This document shows, piece after piece, positions 1 to 7,452 of a stretch of DNA of 64,000 nucleotides (the stretch's first letter is position 1; every line of letters begins with the position of its first letter). The position numbers and the translations under genes were made by a program. The notes below the pieces were generated by a model, which was not told where the DNA came from, searched no databases, and worked only from the letters and a program-made list of their open reading frames with translations. Origin of the DNA: Pseudomonas grimontii (lineage in GTDB: Bacteria > Pseudomonadota > Gammaproteobacteria > Pseudomonadales > Pseudomonadaceae); NCBI RefSeq assembly GCF_007858185.1, contig NZ_VFES01000013.1, positions 124,006-188,005 on the forward strand, in the 5' to 3' direction.

Positions 1-117
1 GAACGCACCTCTTACTTTGCCGACGGTCGCTGCTGCGACCGCACCACCTTCTTTATCCGCCCGGAACGCTATGCGTTTGTGCTCAGCGGCGTGTTCAAAT
101 CCGGCCCCGCCAAATAG
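1..117 (+). CDS. C-terminal tail of a gene cut by the window edge
   Basis: An open frame runs from base 1 to a TAG at 115-117 and would encode the last 38 residues of a protein that begins before the window. The tail is rich in Arg, Cys and aromatic residues (it contains DGRCCDRTTFF and RPERYAFVLSG). I do not recognise the family. It converges with the ABC transporter gene, whose stop lies 27 bases further on. It could also be a chance open frame, but the codon use is Pseudomonas-like and the stop is followed at once by non-coding sequence. Confidence 0.45.
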   Translation, partial: ERTSYFADGRCCDRTTFFIRPERYAFVLSGVFKSGPAK

Positions 118-143
118 AGAGAAGGTACGCGGCGCTGGGTTTC

Positions 144-1952
144 CTAGCGATAGCCCCGCGCCTGAACGTCGAACAGCTCGGCATAACGTCCCCCCGCAGC
201 CATCAGTTGGGTATGGCTGCCCTCCTCCAGCATCTGCCCGCGTTCCAACACAATAATGTGATCGGCACTGCGCACACTGGAAAAACGGTGGGAAATCAGC
301 AGGGTCATGCGGCCCCTGGCATGCTCACGGAAGTGCTCGAACACTGCCGCTTCAGCCCCGGCATCCAGCGCGGCAGTGGGTTCATCGAGGATCAGCAGAT
401 CGGCATCCTGACGCATATACGCCCGCGACAAGGCCACTTTCTGCCACTGCCCACCGGACAGTTCCTGGCCTGCAAACCAGCGTCCCAACTGGGTTGAATA
501 GGTATGGCTCAAGCGCTCGATAAATTCGGCCGCCACACCTTGAGTGGCAGCGCTGCGCCAGCGTGCCTGGTCGTCCAGGGCGTCGACATCACCGACTCCC
601 AGGTTCTCGCCGACGGTCATCTGGTAGCGGATGTAGTCCTGGAAAATAACGCCGATGCGCTGGCGCAGAGTGTGCTCGTCCCACTCCTGCAGGTCGCTGC
701 CATCCAGCAGGATGCGGCCCTCATCCGGGGTATACAGGCGGGTCAGCAGTTTGATCAGGCTGGTCTTGCCGGAGCCGTTTTCACCCACCAGTGCCAGGCT
801 TTTCCCCGGTGCCAGGTGCAGGCTGATATTGCGCAGCGCGGCAGATTCAGCGCCTGGGTAGGTGAACCCGACCTGCTCGCAGCGCAGGCCATCGCCAGGG
901 CGCGCCCCCTGGGTGAGCCGGCCGTGCGGCGTGATCACGGGGGTTTCAAGGTATTCATACAGGTCCGAGAGGAACAAGCTGTCGTCGTACAGCCCGGCAA
1001 TTGCGCTGAGGCTGGCGGTGATTGCAGCTTGCCCCTGCTTGAACAGCACGATGTACATGGTCATCTGGCCGAGGCTCGTCTGGCCACGCACGGTGTCGAG
1101 TACCACCCAGGCGTAGGCCAGGTAAAACGCTGCGGTGCCCAGCAGGCCCAATGCAAAGCCCCAGGCGTCGCGGCGCAGCGTCAATTCGCGGTCCTCCGTA
1201 TACAAGCGCTGAGCGTTGTCGCGATAGCGCTGGAGGAACAGCGGTGCCAGGCCAAACAGCTTGACCTCCTTGGCATGGGACTCGTGGGAGAGCAAGGATT
1301 CCAGGTAGTTCTGCTGGCGCGTCTCCGGTGCGCGCCGGTGGAACAGGCGGAACGCGTTGCCAGAAAAATGCGTCTCGGCGAAGAACACCGGCAACGCACC
1401 GACCACCAGAATCAACAGGGCCCACGGCGAAAAGTGCACCAACAGGACAGCAAAGCTGACCAGCGAAATGAGGTTCTGCACCAATCCCAGTCCTTTCGTC
1501 ACCAGGCTCAGCGGGCGCGTCGAAGCACCCTGGCGCACGCGCACCAGCTTGTCGTAGAACTCAGCGTCTTCAAATTGCAGCAGCGAAAGGGTCTGGGCTT
1601 TCTCCAGGACCATCAGATTGACCTTCACGCCCAACTTCACCCGCAACAGCGACTGCTGCATCGACAGCGCCCGTTGCGCAGCCGCCAACAACGCCAGCAC
1701 GCCGGCCTCGGCCAACACGTAGCGCATCACTGGCCACACGGGTGCCTGGCTGCCGGCCGCATGAACCTGCATGGCGTGGACCACGGCATCCACAATGCGC
1801 TGACCAATCCAGGCGGCCAGGGCGGGCAGAAGCCCGGCGACAATCGTCGCCAGCAACAGCCCCATGAACAGTGGCCGTGAGGTTTCCCACACCAGTCCCA
1901 GTGCCCTGCGCGCCTGGATGGAAAACGCGCTCAATCGATTGAACAGCACCAT
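144..1952 (-). CDS. ABC transporter, fused permease/ATPase (exporter type)
   Basis: A half-transporter of 602 residues. The N-terminal half (about residues 20-310) holds the hydrophobic segments of an ABC exporter membrane domain. The C-terminal half is the ATPase, with Walker A GENGSGKTS, signature LSGGQWQKVALSRA, Walker B LLILDEPTAAL and a switch histidine in LISHRFSS. Such proteins act as dimers in the inner membrane and usually export lipids, peptides or drugs; the substrate cannot be told here. The frame is open further upstream, but ATG 1952 begins a normal exporter N-terminus and has AAGGAG about 12 bases before it. The extra upstream codons would lie in the REP element. It is followed by no co-directional partner in the window. 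Confidence 0.85.
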   Translation of the reverse strand: MVLFNRLSAFSIQARRALGLVWETSRPLFMGLLLATIVAGLLPALAAWIGQRIVDAVVHAMQVHAAGSQAPVWPVMRYVLAEAGVLALLAAAQRALSMQQSLLRVKLGVKVNLMVLEKAQTLSLLQFEDAEFYDKLVRVRQGASTRPLSLVTKGLGLVQNLISLVSFAVLLVHFSPWALLILVVGALPVFFAETHFSGNAFRLFHRRAPETRQQNYLESLLSHESHAKEVKLFGLAPLFLQRYRDNAQRLYTEDRELTLRRDAWGFALGLLGTAAFYLAYAWVVLDTVRGQTSLGQMTMYIVLFKQGQAAITASLSAIAGLYDDSLFLSDLYEYLETPVITPHGRLTQGARPGDGLRCEQVGFTYPGAESAALRNISLHLAPGKSLALVGENGSGKTSLIKLLTRLYTPDEGRILLDGSDLQEWDEHTLRQRIGVIFQDYIRYQMTVGENLGVGDVDALDDQARWRSAATQGVAAEFIERLSHTYSTQLGRWFAGQELSGGQWQKVALSRAYMRQDADLLILDEPTAALDAGAEAAVFEHFREHARGRMTLLISHRFSSVRSADHIIVLERGQMLEEGSHTQLMAAGGRYAELFDVQARGYR

Positions 1953-2031
1953 GAATGGCACGGGCTCCTTGAGGTGGGTATGACGGCCAAGTCTCTCACA
2001 TCTCCAGGTACTCCATGGCGCCCCTAAGCGC

Positions 2032-2303
2032 CATAGGTATCTAAACAACTTTGGCGTGGCCCTGAACCTGTGGCGAGGGAGCTTGCTCCCGTGACGGCTC
2101 GGGAGCCGACGACTCTCTAACTGATGCACCGCCCGCGTTGGGCTGCGAAGCAGCCCCAAAACCAGCCTCTACAGAGTGTCTGATACACCGCGTTCTTCTT
2201 TACTGGGGCTGCTACGCAGCCCAACGCGGGATAAGCCCGCTCGCCACAACAGCCCTATCTGCCGGGCGTTCAGCGTTGAGCCAAAGTTGTGTAGATACCT
2301 ATG
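2032..2303. repeat. Nested palindromic REP element with 23-bp terminal inverted repeats
   Basis: The 272-bp element is bounded by inverted copies of CATAGGTATCTAAACAACTT+TGG (2032-2054 and 2281-2303, one mismatch in 23). Inside, a REP core TGTGGCGAGGGAGCTTGC+TCCCG (2069-2091) faces an inverted, diverged copy ending CCGCTCGCCACA (2227-2248). The centre carries a second inverted pair of GGGCTGC hairpins (2140-2156 and 2205-2222). It fills the gap between the diguanylate cyclase stop and the ABC exporter start. The right end lies two bases from the cyclase stop codon. Such REP doublets are non-autonomous elements spread by RAYT transposases in Pseudomonas; no RAYT gene is in this window. Confidence 0.8.
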
Positions 2304-2305
2304 CC

Positions 2306-3871
2306 CTAAGCGCTGACAACCCGGTTGCGCCCATTCTGTTTGGCGCTATAGCTGGCCAGGTCGGCACGGCGCAGCAACTCTTCGGTGCTGAGGCCTGCCG
2401 CCCAAGTGGCGACACCGAAACTGGCGGTAACGCGGCCGGCGATGGCGATCTCGTGATTGGCCAAGGACTGGCACAATGCGTTGGCCAATTGTTCGGCGTT
2501 TTCCTGTGAGGTGAACGGACACAGGATGGCCAGCTCTTCACCGCCGACCCGGCAAAACACATCGCTGGCACGCAAGCGTTGGCGGATCACGGTGCAGGTT
2601 TGCTTGAGTACCGTATCACCCACCTCGTGGCCGAATCGGTCGTTGATGGATTTGAAGTGATCGAGGTCAAGCATGATCAATGAGAAACCGGCGGCGTAAC
2701 GCTTGCCGGTGTCCACCAACTGCTCCAGCGAACTCATAAAGTGACGACGGTTATAGATACCGGTCAACTCGTCGGTGATGGCCTGCGTTCGCAGTTTTTC
2801 TTCGCGATCCTTGAGCTCGGTGATGTCACTGAACGAACCATACCAAACGCATGTCTCGTCCGCCTGGCGCTCGGCGTAGGCCTCTCCGCGCAACCAGCGC
2901 AGCCCTTTGACGGGCAGCAACACGCGAAAATCGCAGGTCCAGCCGCCGCCGGTTTCCACCGACGTGTCCGTGACCGCCCTGATCAATGGCAAGTCATCGG
3001 GGTGCAAGCGCTGGAACAGCGGGCTGCCCTTGAATTCGACACCGACGACCGCTTCAGGCTTGAGCTCGAACACATGTTCAAGGCTAGGGCTGCAAAACGA
3101 AAAGTAACCCTCACCCTTTGCGCTCATGTGGTACTGGTACAGCACGTTGGGGATGCGCTGGGTCAACAGCGCCAACAGGGCTTTGCTTTGCTGGATCCGC
3201 TCAAGTAACTCGAGACGCTCACTGACGTCGATGATCACGCTGACGTGTTCGACCTCGCCACTGCTCGCGTCGCTGAATCGGGCGTGGCGCAGCTCACCGG
3301 TGAACTGGCTACCGTCCTTGCGCTGATAACGCCACTCCACGGCTTTGCTGGAGCCCATGTCATCAAGGGCGAGCTGGCCGATCAGTTGTTTGTCGGTGAG
3401 GGTTTGAAACGCCGGGTCGGCGCAGGCGCGACGTTTATTGATGTATTCCTGAACATGGAGCACTTCGACGTTATTTCGCCCCTGCATCTCTGCGCGGCTG
3501 AAGCCGAACAAGGCCTGGGCACCGTCGCTGAACAGCTTTATCCGACCCTGGGGGTCAGTGGTGACGACCGCCACCTGGGTCGCGACATTGATCAGGTTGG
3601 TGATGCGGGCGTTCAAGAAACTGATCTGCTCGTTCTGTGCAATCAATTCGTCGAACTGCGCTTGCGACTGTTTCTGGAAGTAGCACGTGGAGGCACAGAG
3701 CACGCCCAGAAAAAGCGTTTGAGCAATCAGGATCAGTTCCACATAACCGTTGGCCGGGGTCTGGTCGGGAAGCCAGACCAGCATCAGCGTGGCACTCAGA
3801 CTCAGCACCAGGCAGAACGACAACCCAAGCAAAAAACCACTGCTTTTGAGAGGTTTGATCGGGGGATTCAT
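2306..3871 (-). CDS. Membrane-anchored PAS-PAS-GGDEF diguanylate cyclase
   Basis: A protein of 521 residues with two hydrophobic segments near the N-terminus (about residues 12-32 and 41-63). Two PAS-type sensor regions follow (about 85-215 and 225-345), then a GGDEF domain (about 355-520). The active-site loop reads RVGGEELAIL, an active GGEEL form. An RASD inhibitory site lies five residues before it, so the enzyme should make cyclic di-GMP and be inhibited by it. ATG 3871 is preferred over an in-frame start 26 codons upstream because ACAGGTG sits just before it and the membrane anchor then begins normally. The signal sensed is unknown. The stop abuts the REP element. Confidence 0.85.
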   Translation of the reverse strand: MNPPIKPLKSSGFLLGLSFCLVLSLSATLMLVWLPDQTPANGYVELILIAQTLFLGVLCASTCYFQKQSQAQFDELIAQNEQISFLNARITNLINVATQVAVVTTDPQGRIKLFSDGAQALFGFSRAEMQGRNNVEVLHVQEYINKRRACADPAFQTLTDKQLIGQLALDDMGSSKAVEWRYQRKDGSQFTGELRHARFSDASSGEVEHVSVIIDVSERLELLERIQQSKALLALLTQRIPNVLYQYHMSAKGEGYFSFCSPSLEHVFELKPEAVVGVEFKGSPLFQRLHPDDLPLIRAVTDTSVETGGGWTCDFRVLLPVKGLRWLRGEAYAERQADETCVWYGSFSDITELKDREEKLRTQAITDELTGIYNRRHFMSSLEQLVDTGKRYAAGFSLIMLDLDHFKSINDRFGHEVGDTVLKQTCTVIRQRLRASDVFCRVGGEELAILCPFTSQENAEQLANALCQSLANHEIAIAGRVTASFGVATWAAGLSTEELLRRADLASYSAKQNGRNRVVSA

Positions 3872-4009
3872 ACGCACCTGTAAAATGACCTGGAGGCTGT
3901 TAGCGCAAGGCCTTGCTGGCGCTTCGGGAGCAAGTATCTCTGAGGCCACAGACGGATAGCCAGCAACTTAACCGTTTCAGCTCATCTATTTTATCGAGTA
4001 GGACGCCAA

Positions 4010-4030
4010 TGAAACCCGCCGTTTTGCGGG
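4010..4030 (-). terminator. Possible weak terminator of the AraC-type regulator gene
   Basis: Read on the minus strand, CCCGC-AAAACG-GCGGG is followed by TTTC, six bases beyond the stop of the regulator. The stem is only five pairs and the T run is short, so termination is uncertain. Confidence 0.35.
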
Positions 4031-4035
4031 CCCCG

Positions 4036-4971
4036 TCAGTTGCGCGGCAAGAGCGTATGAGGCGCAACACCAAACGCCTTGCGAAAAGCGTGGCTGAAGT
4101 GGGAGAAATCGGAAAACCCGAAGTCCAGTGCGGCTTGGGAAACGCTGCGCACCTGGCCGCACTCGATGGCCGCCCGGCTGGCGTTCAGCCGTTCTTTCCA
4201 GATCTCTGCGACCGGGCTTTTCTGGTGACGGGCGAATGCACGGGTCACTGTTCGGGTGGAGACGTGGTGGGCTTGGGCGATCAGTTCGATCGACAGTTCT
4301 CGTTCGCTCAAGTGGTGCTGGATGTAGGTCATTATCCGCGCGTAAAGATCCAGCTCCTGGTGAGTCGTCTGCAGGTCCTGGAGTTCCAGGCTGATCACGA
4401 GCAGGTCGATTATCGTGTTGGAGTAACGACTGCAAATGCCTTCGTCTTGCAGAAGCATCGGCGTGTTCGCCATCTGGCGCAGCATCTCGCGCAACGGGAC
4501 CACACCTGGGCGGCGGTCATCCAGCACCATTGCGGTGCAATCCGCCACACGCGGCAGGCGTTGAGTCAACAACTGCCGAGGGATGCGCATCAAGTGGTTT
4601 TCGCTCCCCCCCAGGCTGAACCGGAACGGCCGGGTTGCGTCATAAAGGAACAAATTACCGGCCCCCAGTGTGGCCTTGCGCCCCTCTTGTTCAAGTTCGC
4701 CATACCCATTGAGCGTGAAGCCCAGCCACAGGTCTTCTGCGGGGCCACTGCGTAAATGCCGCTCGGAACGGACCCAATGGTGCAGTGGGGATGACAGCCT
4801 GGAGACATCCAGCGCGCCCATGGCGGTGACCTGCAGCGTTCCGTTGAAATCGCTCTGGGTCGAGGGTTTGCTGTCGGCCACAAGACAATGGCGACACACC
4901 ACTTCTTTCCAGTAATCGAAGCGACGCGGTTGCGAAACGGCAAGGGTGGAATAGTGATTGTTCTGAGCCAT
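4036..4971 (-). CDS. AraC-family transcriptional regulator of the aldoxime/nitrile cluster
   Basis: A regulator of 311 residues. The N-terminal part (to about residue 190) resembles the AraC_binding_2 sensing domain of FeaR-like activators. The C-terminal 100 residues form a double helix-turn-helix with ELSIELIAQAHHVSTRTV and the typical end DFGFSDFSHFSHAFRKAFG. ATG 4971 follows AAGGTGAG with good spacing; the frame is open 21 codons further up. It is divergent from oxdA across 253 bases that contain a pair of 21-bp direct repeats, so it is very likely the activator of oxdA. An AraC-type activator of oxdA is known in this gene arrangement. Its inducer is probably an aldoxime or nitrile (inference). 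Confidence 0.85.
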   Translation of the reverse strand: MAQNNHYSTLAVSQPRRFDYWKEVVCRHCLVADSKPSTQSDFNGTLQVTAMGALDVSRLSSPLHHWVRSERHLRSGPAEDLWLGFTLNGYGELEQEGRKATLGAGNLFLYDATRPFRFSLGGSENHLMRIPRQLLTQRLPRVADCTAMVLDDRRPGVVPLREMLRQMANTPMLLQDEGICSRYSNTIIDLLVISLELQDLQTTHQELDLYARIMTYIQHHLSERELSIELIAQAHHVSTRTVTRAFARHQKSPVAEIWKERLNASRAAIECGQVRSVSQAALDFGFSDFSHFSHAFRKAFGVAPHTLLPRN

Positions 4972-5101
4972 GGCACTCACCTTGATGCAACGACTTGAAG
5001 CAGCGACACGCTGCCAGTCGAGCTTGGCAAGCAAAATTCAGACCACGCCCAATCAAGCCCATCGCCCCCTTCAGCGCTCCTGAGTCCTGGCGTCCGGCGC
5101 C

Positions 5102-5143
5102 TGTCTTTTCCAACCAAACGGTTGTCCTTGCGAACAAAGCGAG
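5102..5143 (+). promoter_or_regulatory. Tandem 21-bp direct repeat, proposed AraC-type operator of oxdA
   Basis: Two half-sites start at 5102 (TGTCTTTTCCAACCAAACG) and 5123 (TGTCCTTGCGAACAAAGCG), exactly 21 bp (two helical turns) apart. The same arrangement recurs at 7262-7303 in front of the amidase. A possible -10 (TATGAC, 5164-5169) lies just downstream, so the second half-site would touch the -35 region, as in activator-dependent promoters. Confidence 0.65.
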
Positions 5144-5224
5144 GCGGTTCGCACCTGCCTGACTATGACCTCACAGCCTGTCCAGCCTGCTTAGCCTGAA
5201 CCTGAAAAAAACAAGGAGCCTCCC

Positions 5225-6283
5225 ATGGAATCTGCGATCGACAAACACCTTAGATGCCCACGGACGTTGTCCCGCCGTGTGCCCGAAGACTACCAGCCGC
5301 CCTTCCCTATGTGGGTCGGCCGCGCCGACGAACAATTGAAGCAGGTGGCGATGGCCTACCTGGGCGTGCAGTTTCGCGGTGAGGCGCAGCGTGAGCGTGC
5401 CCTTAAGGCCATGCGCGACATCGTCAGCAGCTTCAGCCTGCCCGACGGCCCGCAGACCCATGATCTGACCCATCACACGGACAACAGTGGCTACGACAAC
5501 CTGATGATCGTCGGCTACTGGAAGGACGCGGCGGCCTATTGCCGCTGGTTGCGATCAGCCCCCGTCAATGACTGGTGGGCGTCACCGGACCGCCTGCAAG
5601 ACGGCCTGGGTTATTTCCGCGAAATCACCGCGCCGCGCGCCGAGCAATTCGAAACCCTGTATGCGTTCCAGGAGCAGTTGCCGGGTGTCGGCGCGATCAT
5701 GGACAAGACCAGCGGCGAGATCGAAGAGCACGGTTACTGGGGCTCGATGCGCGATCGTTTCCCGACGTCCCAGACGGACTGGATGAGCCCCACCGGCGAA
5801 CTGAATGTGGTGCTGGGAGACCCGGCCAAAGGTGGCCGCGTCGTCGTCATGGGCCATGACAACATCGCGCTGATTCGCTCCGGCCAGGATTGGGCTGACG
5901 CCGAGGCTGACGAGCGCTCACTGTACCTCGACGAAATCCTGCCGACGTTGCAGGACGGGATGGATTTTCTGCGCGACAACGGTGCGCCCCTGGGCTGCTA
6001 CAGCAATCGATTCGTACGCAACATCGACCTCGACGGCAACTTCCTCGACATGAGCTACAACATCGGCCACTGGCGTTCGGTCGAGAAACTGGAACGCTGG
6101 GCGGAATCCCATCCCACCCACCTGCGCATCTTCGTCACCTTCTTCCGTGTGGCGGCCGGCCTGGTGAAGTTGCGGCTGTACCACGAAGTGTCGGTCTCGG
6201 ACGCCAAGAGCCAGCTGTTTGAGTACATCAACTGCCATCCGCAGACCGGCATGTTGCGTGATGCAGGTGTCGCGCAAAGCTGA
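5225..6283 (+). CDS. oxdA: Aldoxime dehydratase (heme lyase), OxdA
   Basis: A cytoplasmic heme enzyme of 352 residues, the family's usual length. It dehydrates aldoximes (R-CH=NOH) to nitriles. All four residues known to matter in Pseudomonas OxdA are at the expected positions: proximal heme ligand His299 (HPTHLR), catalytic His320 (RLYHEV), Arg178 (RDRFP) and Ser219 (LIRSG). The ATG follows AAGGAG with a six-base spacer. It is the first gene of the cluster on the plus strand, with the tandem operator upstream and a hairpin downstream. It supplies the nitrile used by the nitrile hydratase encoded 2.7 kb further on. The identification is about as secure as sequence reading alone can make it. 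Confidence 0.96.
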   Translation: MESAIDKHLRCPRTLSRRVPEDYQPPFPMWVGRADEQLKQVAMAYLGVQFRGEAQRERALKAMRDIVSSFSLPDGPQTHDLTHHTDNSGYDNLMIVGYWKDAAAYCRWLRSAPVNDWWASPDRLQDGLGYFREITAPRAEQFETLYAFQEQLPGVGAIMDKTSGEIEEHGYWGSMRDRFPTSQTDWMSPTGELNVVLGDPAKGGRVVVMGHDNIALIRSGQDWADAEADERSLYLDEILPTLQDGMDFLRDNGAPLGCYSNRFVRNIDLDGNFLDMSYNIGHWRSVEKLERWAESHPTHLRIFVTFFRVAAGLVKLRLYHEVSVSDAKSQLFEYINCHPQTGMLRDAGVAQS

Positions 6284-6318
6284 CACTGCGTACCGCCCAT
6301 TCGTCCCGATTATTTTTT

Positions 6319-6357
6319 GGCCCTCATCTCTAGCGCATGAGGTCGGGGCCACTTTTT
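6319..6357 (+). terminator. Hairpin with T run between oxdA and the outer-membrane channel gene
   Basis: GGCCCTCAT and ATGAGGTCGGGGCC (6319-6350) can fold into a stem broken by a small bulge, followed by ACTTTTT. It lies 35 bases after the oxdA stop and 16 before the next start, so it could terminate or attenuate transcription into the channel gene. Confidence 0.5.
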
Positions 6358-6372
6358 GACAGGAATTTGATC

Positions 6373-7242
6373 ATGAAGTTGAGTCGAGTCGTGCTCGTGC
6401 TGGGAATGCTGCCGTTTGTCAAAAGCCAAGCCATTGAGGTGGCACCGGGAGACTTCGAACCCCTGCCGGCGGGTGCCAATGCCCTGCTGTTTTACTACCA
6501 GCACGCTGAGCGCTCGCAGCTGTATCAGAACGGGCATAGAACCGCCGACAACGCCAAGCTCAGCTCGGACGTGGGCATCCTCCGTTACATCCACGCCATC
6601 GGCCTCTCGGACACTCTTGTCTGGGAACCGCAGGTACTGCTGCCGTTCGGCTACATGAACGCCTCGGGTGATGCGGGGGCGCTGGGCGACACCCACGGTG
6701 TGGGCGACCCCATCCTCACCGCCCCGCTTAAATGGACATTACCGACGGCAAACAAAGACGTTTTCGCCCTGGCTCCGTATCTGTACATCCCAGTCGGCAG
6801 CTACGACAAAAATGCCCCCCTGAACCTGGGTGAGAACCGCTGGCGCGCGACGTTACAAGCGGCCTACATCCACCACTTCTCAGCCCAATGGGCATTGGAC
6901 ACCGTTGCGGATGTGTCCTGGGTGTCGACCAACAACGACTACGGCAGGACCAGTGCGAAGCTTGAAGAAAACACCCGCTACGAATATCAGGCCGCCGTGC
7001 GCTACAACTGGACGCCAAGCACCACGTTCGCGGTCGGCGCCGGCTATGTAACGGGCGCTGCGACGCGCGTCGACGGCGTTGACCAGCACGACGGCCTTTC
7101 CACCTCCTACGGGCGCTTTACGCTCACTCACTTCATCGATCCGACGCTGCAGCTACAGGCGCAGCTGGGTCGGGACATCCAGGTTGAGCAAGGTTTCAAG
7201 GAAGGGGCACGCCTGAACCTGCGGGTGTTGAAAGTGTTCTGA
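6373..7242 (+). CDS. Outer-membrane channel, phenol MetA-pathway (SphA/TodX-independent) type
   Basis: A protein of 289 residues starting with a signal peptide (MKLSRVVLVLGMLPFVKSQA). The rest alternates polar and aromatic residues like a beta barrel and ends in LNLRVLKVF, with the terminal Phe typical of outer-membrane proteins. It fits the Phenol_MetA_deg family of putative transporters that accompany aromatic or nitrile degradation genes. ATG 6373 has ACAGGA upstream; an earlier in-frame ATG (6337) would add 12 polar residues before the signal peptide. Its place between oxdA and the amidase suggests uptake of an aldoxime, nitrile or related substrate (inference). Confidence 0.75.
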   Translation: MKLSRVVLVLGMLPFVKSQAIEVAPGDFEPLPAGANALLFYYQHAERSQLYQNGHRTADNAKLSSDVGILRYIHAIGLSDTLVWEPQVLLPFGYMNASGDAGALGDTHGVGDPILTAPLKWTLPTANKDVFALAPYLYIPVGSYDKNAPLNLGENRWRATLQAAYIHHFSAQWALDTVADVSWVSTNNDYGRTSAKLEENTRYEYQAAVRYNWTPSTTFAVGAGYVTGAATRVDGVDQHDGLSTSYGRFTLTHFIDPTLQLQAQLGRDIQVEQGFKEGARLNLRVLKVF

Positions 7243-7452
7243 GCGCGCCACCGGGCTGCGCTGTCCTGTTCAGCCAAACGAGTGTCCTGCTCAACCAAGC
7301 CGCAGTGGCAAAAGGGGCCTAATTTGTTCTGCATTGCTACCCGGAATGATCCGATCCCGAAGGTGCTGGAAGTGCCGGAACACCCTTACGCCTTGCTGCC
7401 GATCATCGATGAAATTAAGGAAAGTCATGGCCATTATTCGCCCCACGCTTGA
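7243..7452 (+). other. Open frame between channel and amidase genes, possible gene remnant
   Basis: Directly after the channel stop, the same frame stays open for 70 codons to TGA 7450-7452, running into the amidase. The last part reads like real protein (NDPIPKVLEVPEHPYALLPI, then DEIKESHGHYSPHA) but has no convincing start codon or ribosome-binding site. The first half coincides with the tandem operator. It may be the 3' end of a lost gene or chance in GC-rich DNA. I do not recognise a family. Confidence 0.25.
7262..7303 (+). promoter_or_regulatory. Tandem 21-bp direct repeat, proposed second operator (amidase-nitrile hydratase promoter)
   Basis: Half-sites begin at 7262 (TGTCCTGTTCAGCCAAACG) and 7283 (TGTCCTGCTCAACCAAGCC), again 21 bp apart. 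They closely match the pair upstream of oxdA. A TAATTT (7320-7325) could be the -10. This places a promoter in front of the amidase and implies control by the same AraC-type protein. Confidence 0.65.

Noticed and set aside
504..1880. A 458-codon open frame antisense to the ABC exporter
   Set aside because: The opposite strand shows all ABC motifs in order; this frame has no recognisable protein features.
7334..7426. An extended amidase N-terminus
   Set aside because: The added residues are rich in Arg and Cys and unlike the family; ATG 7427 has a good ribosome-binding site and gives the family length.
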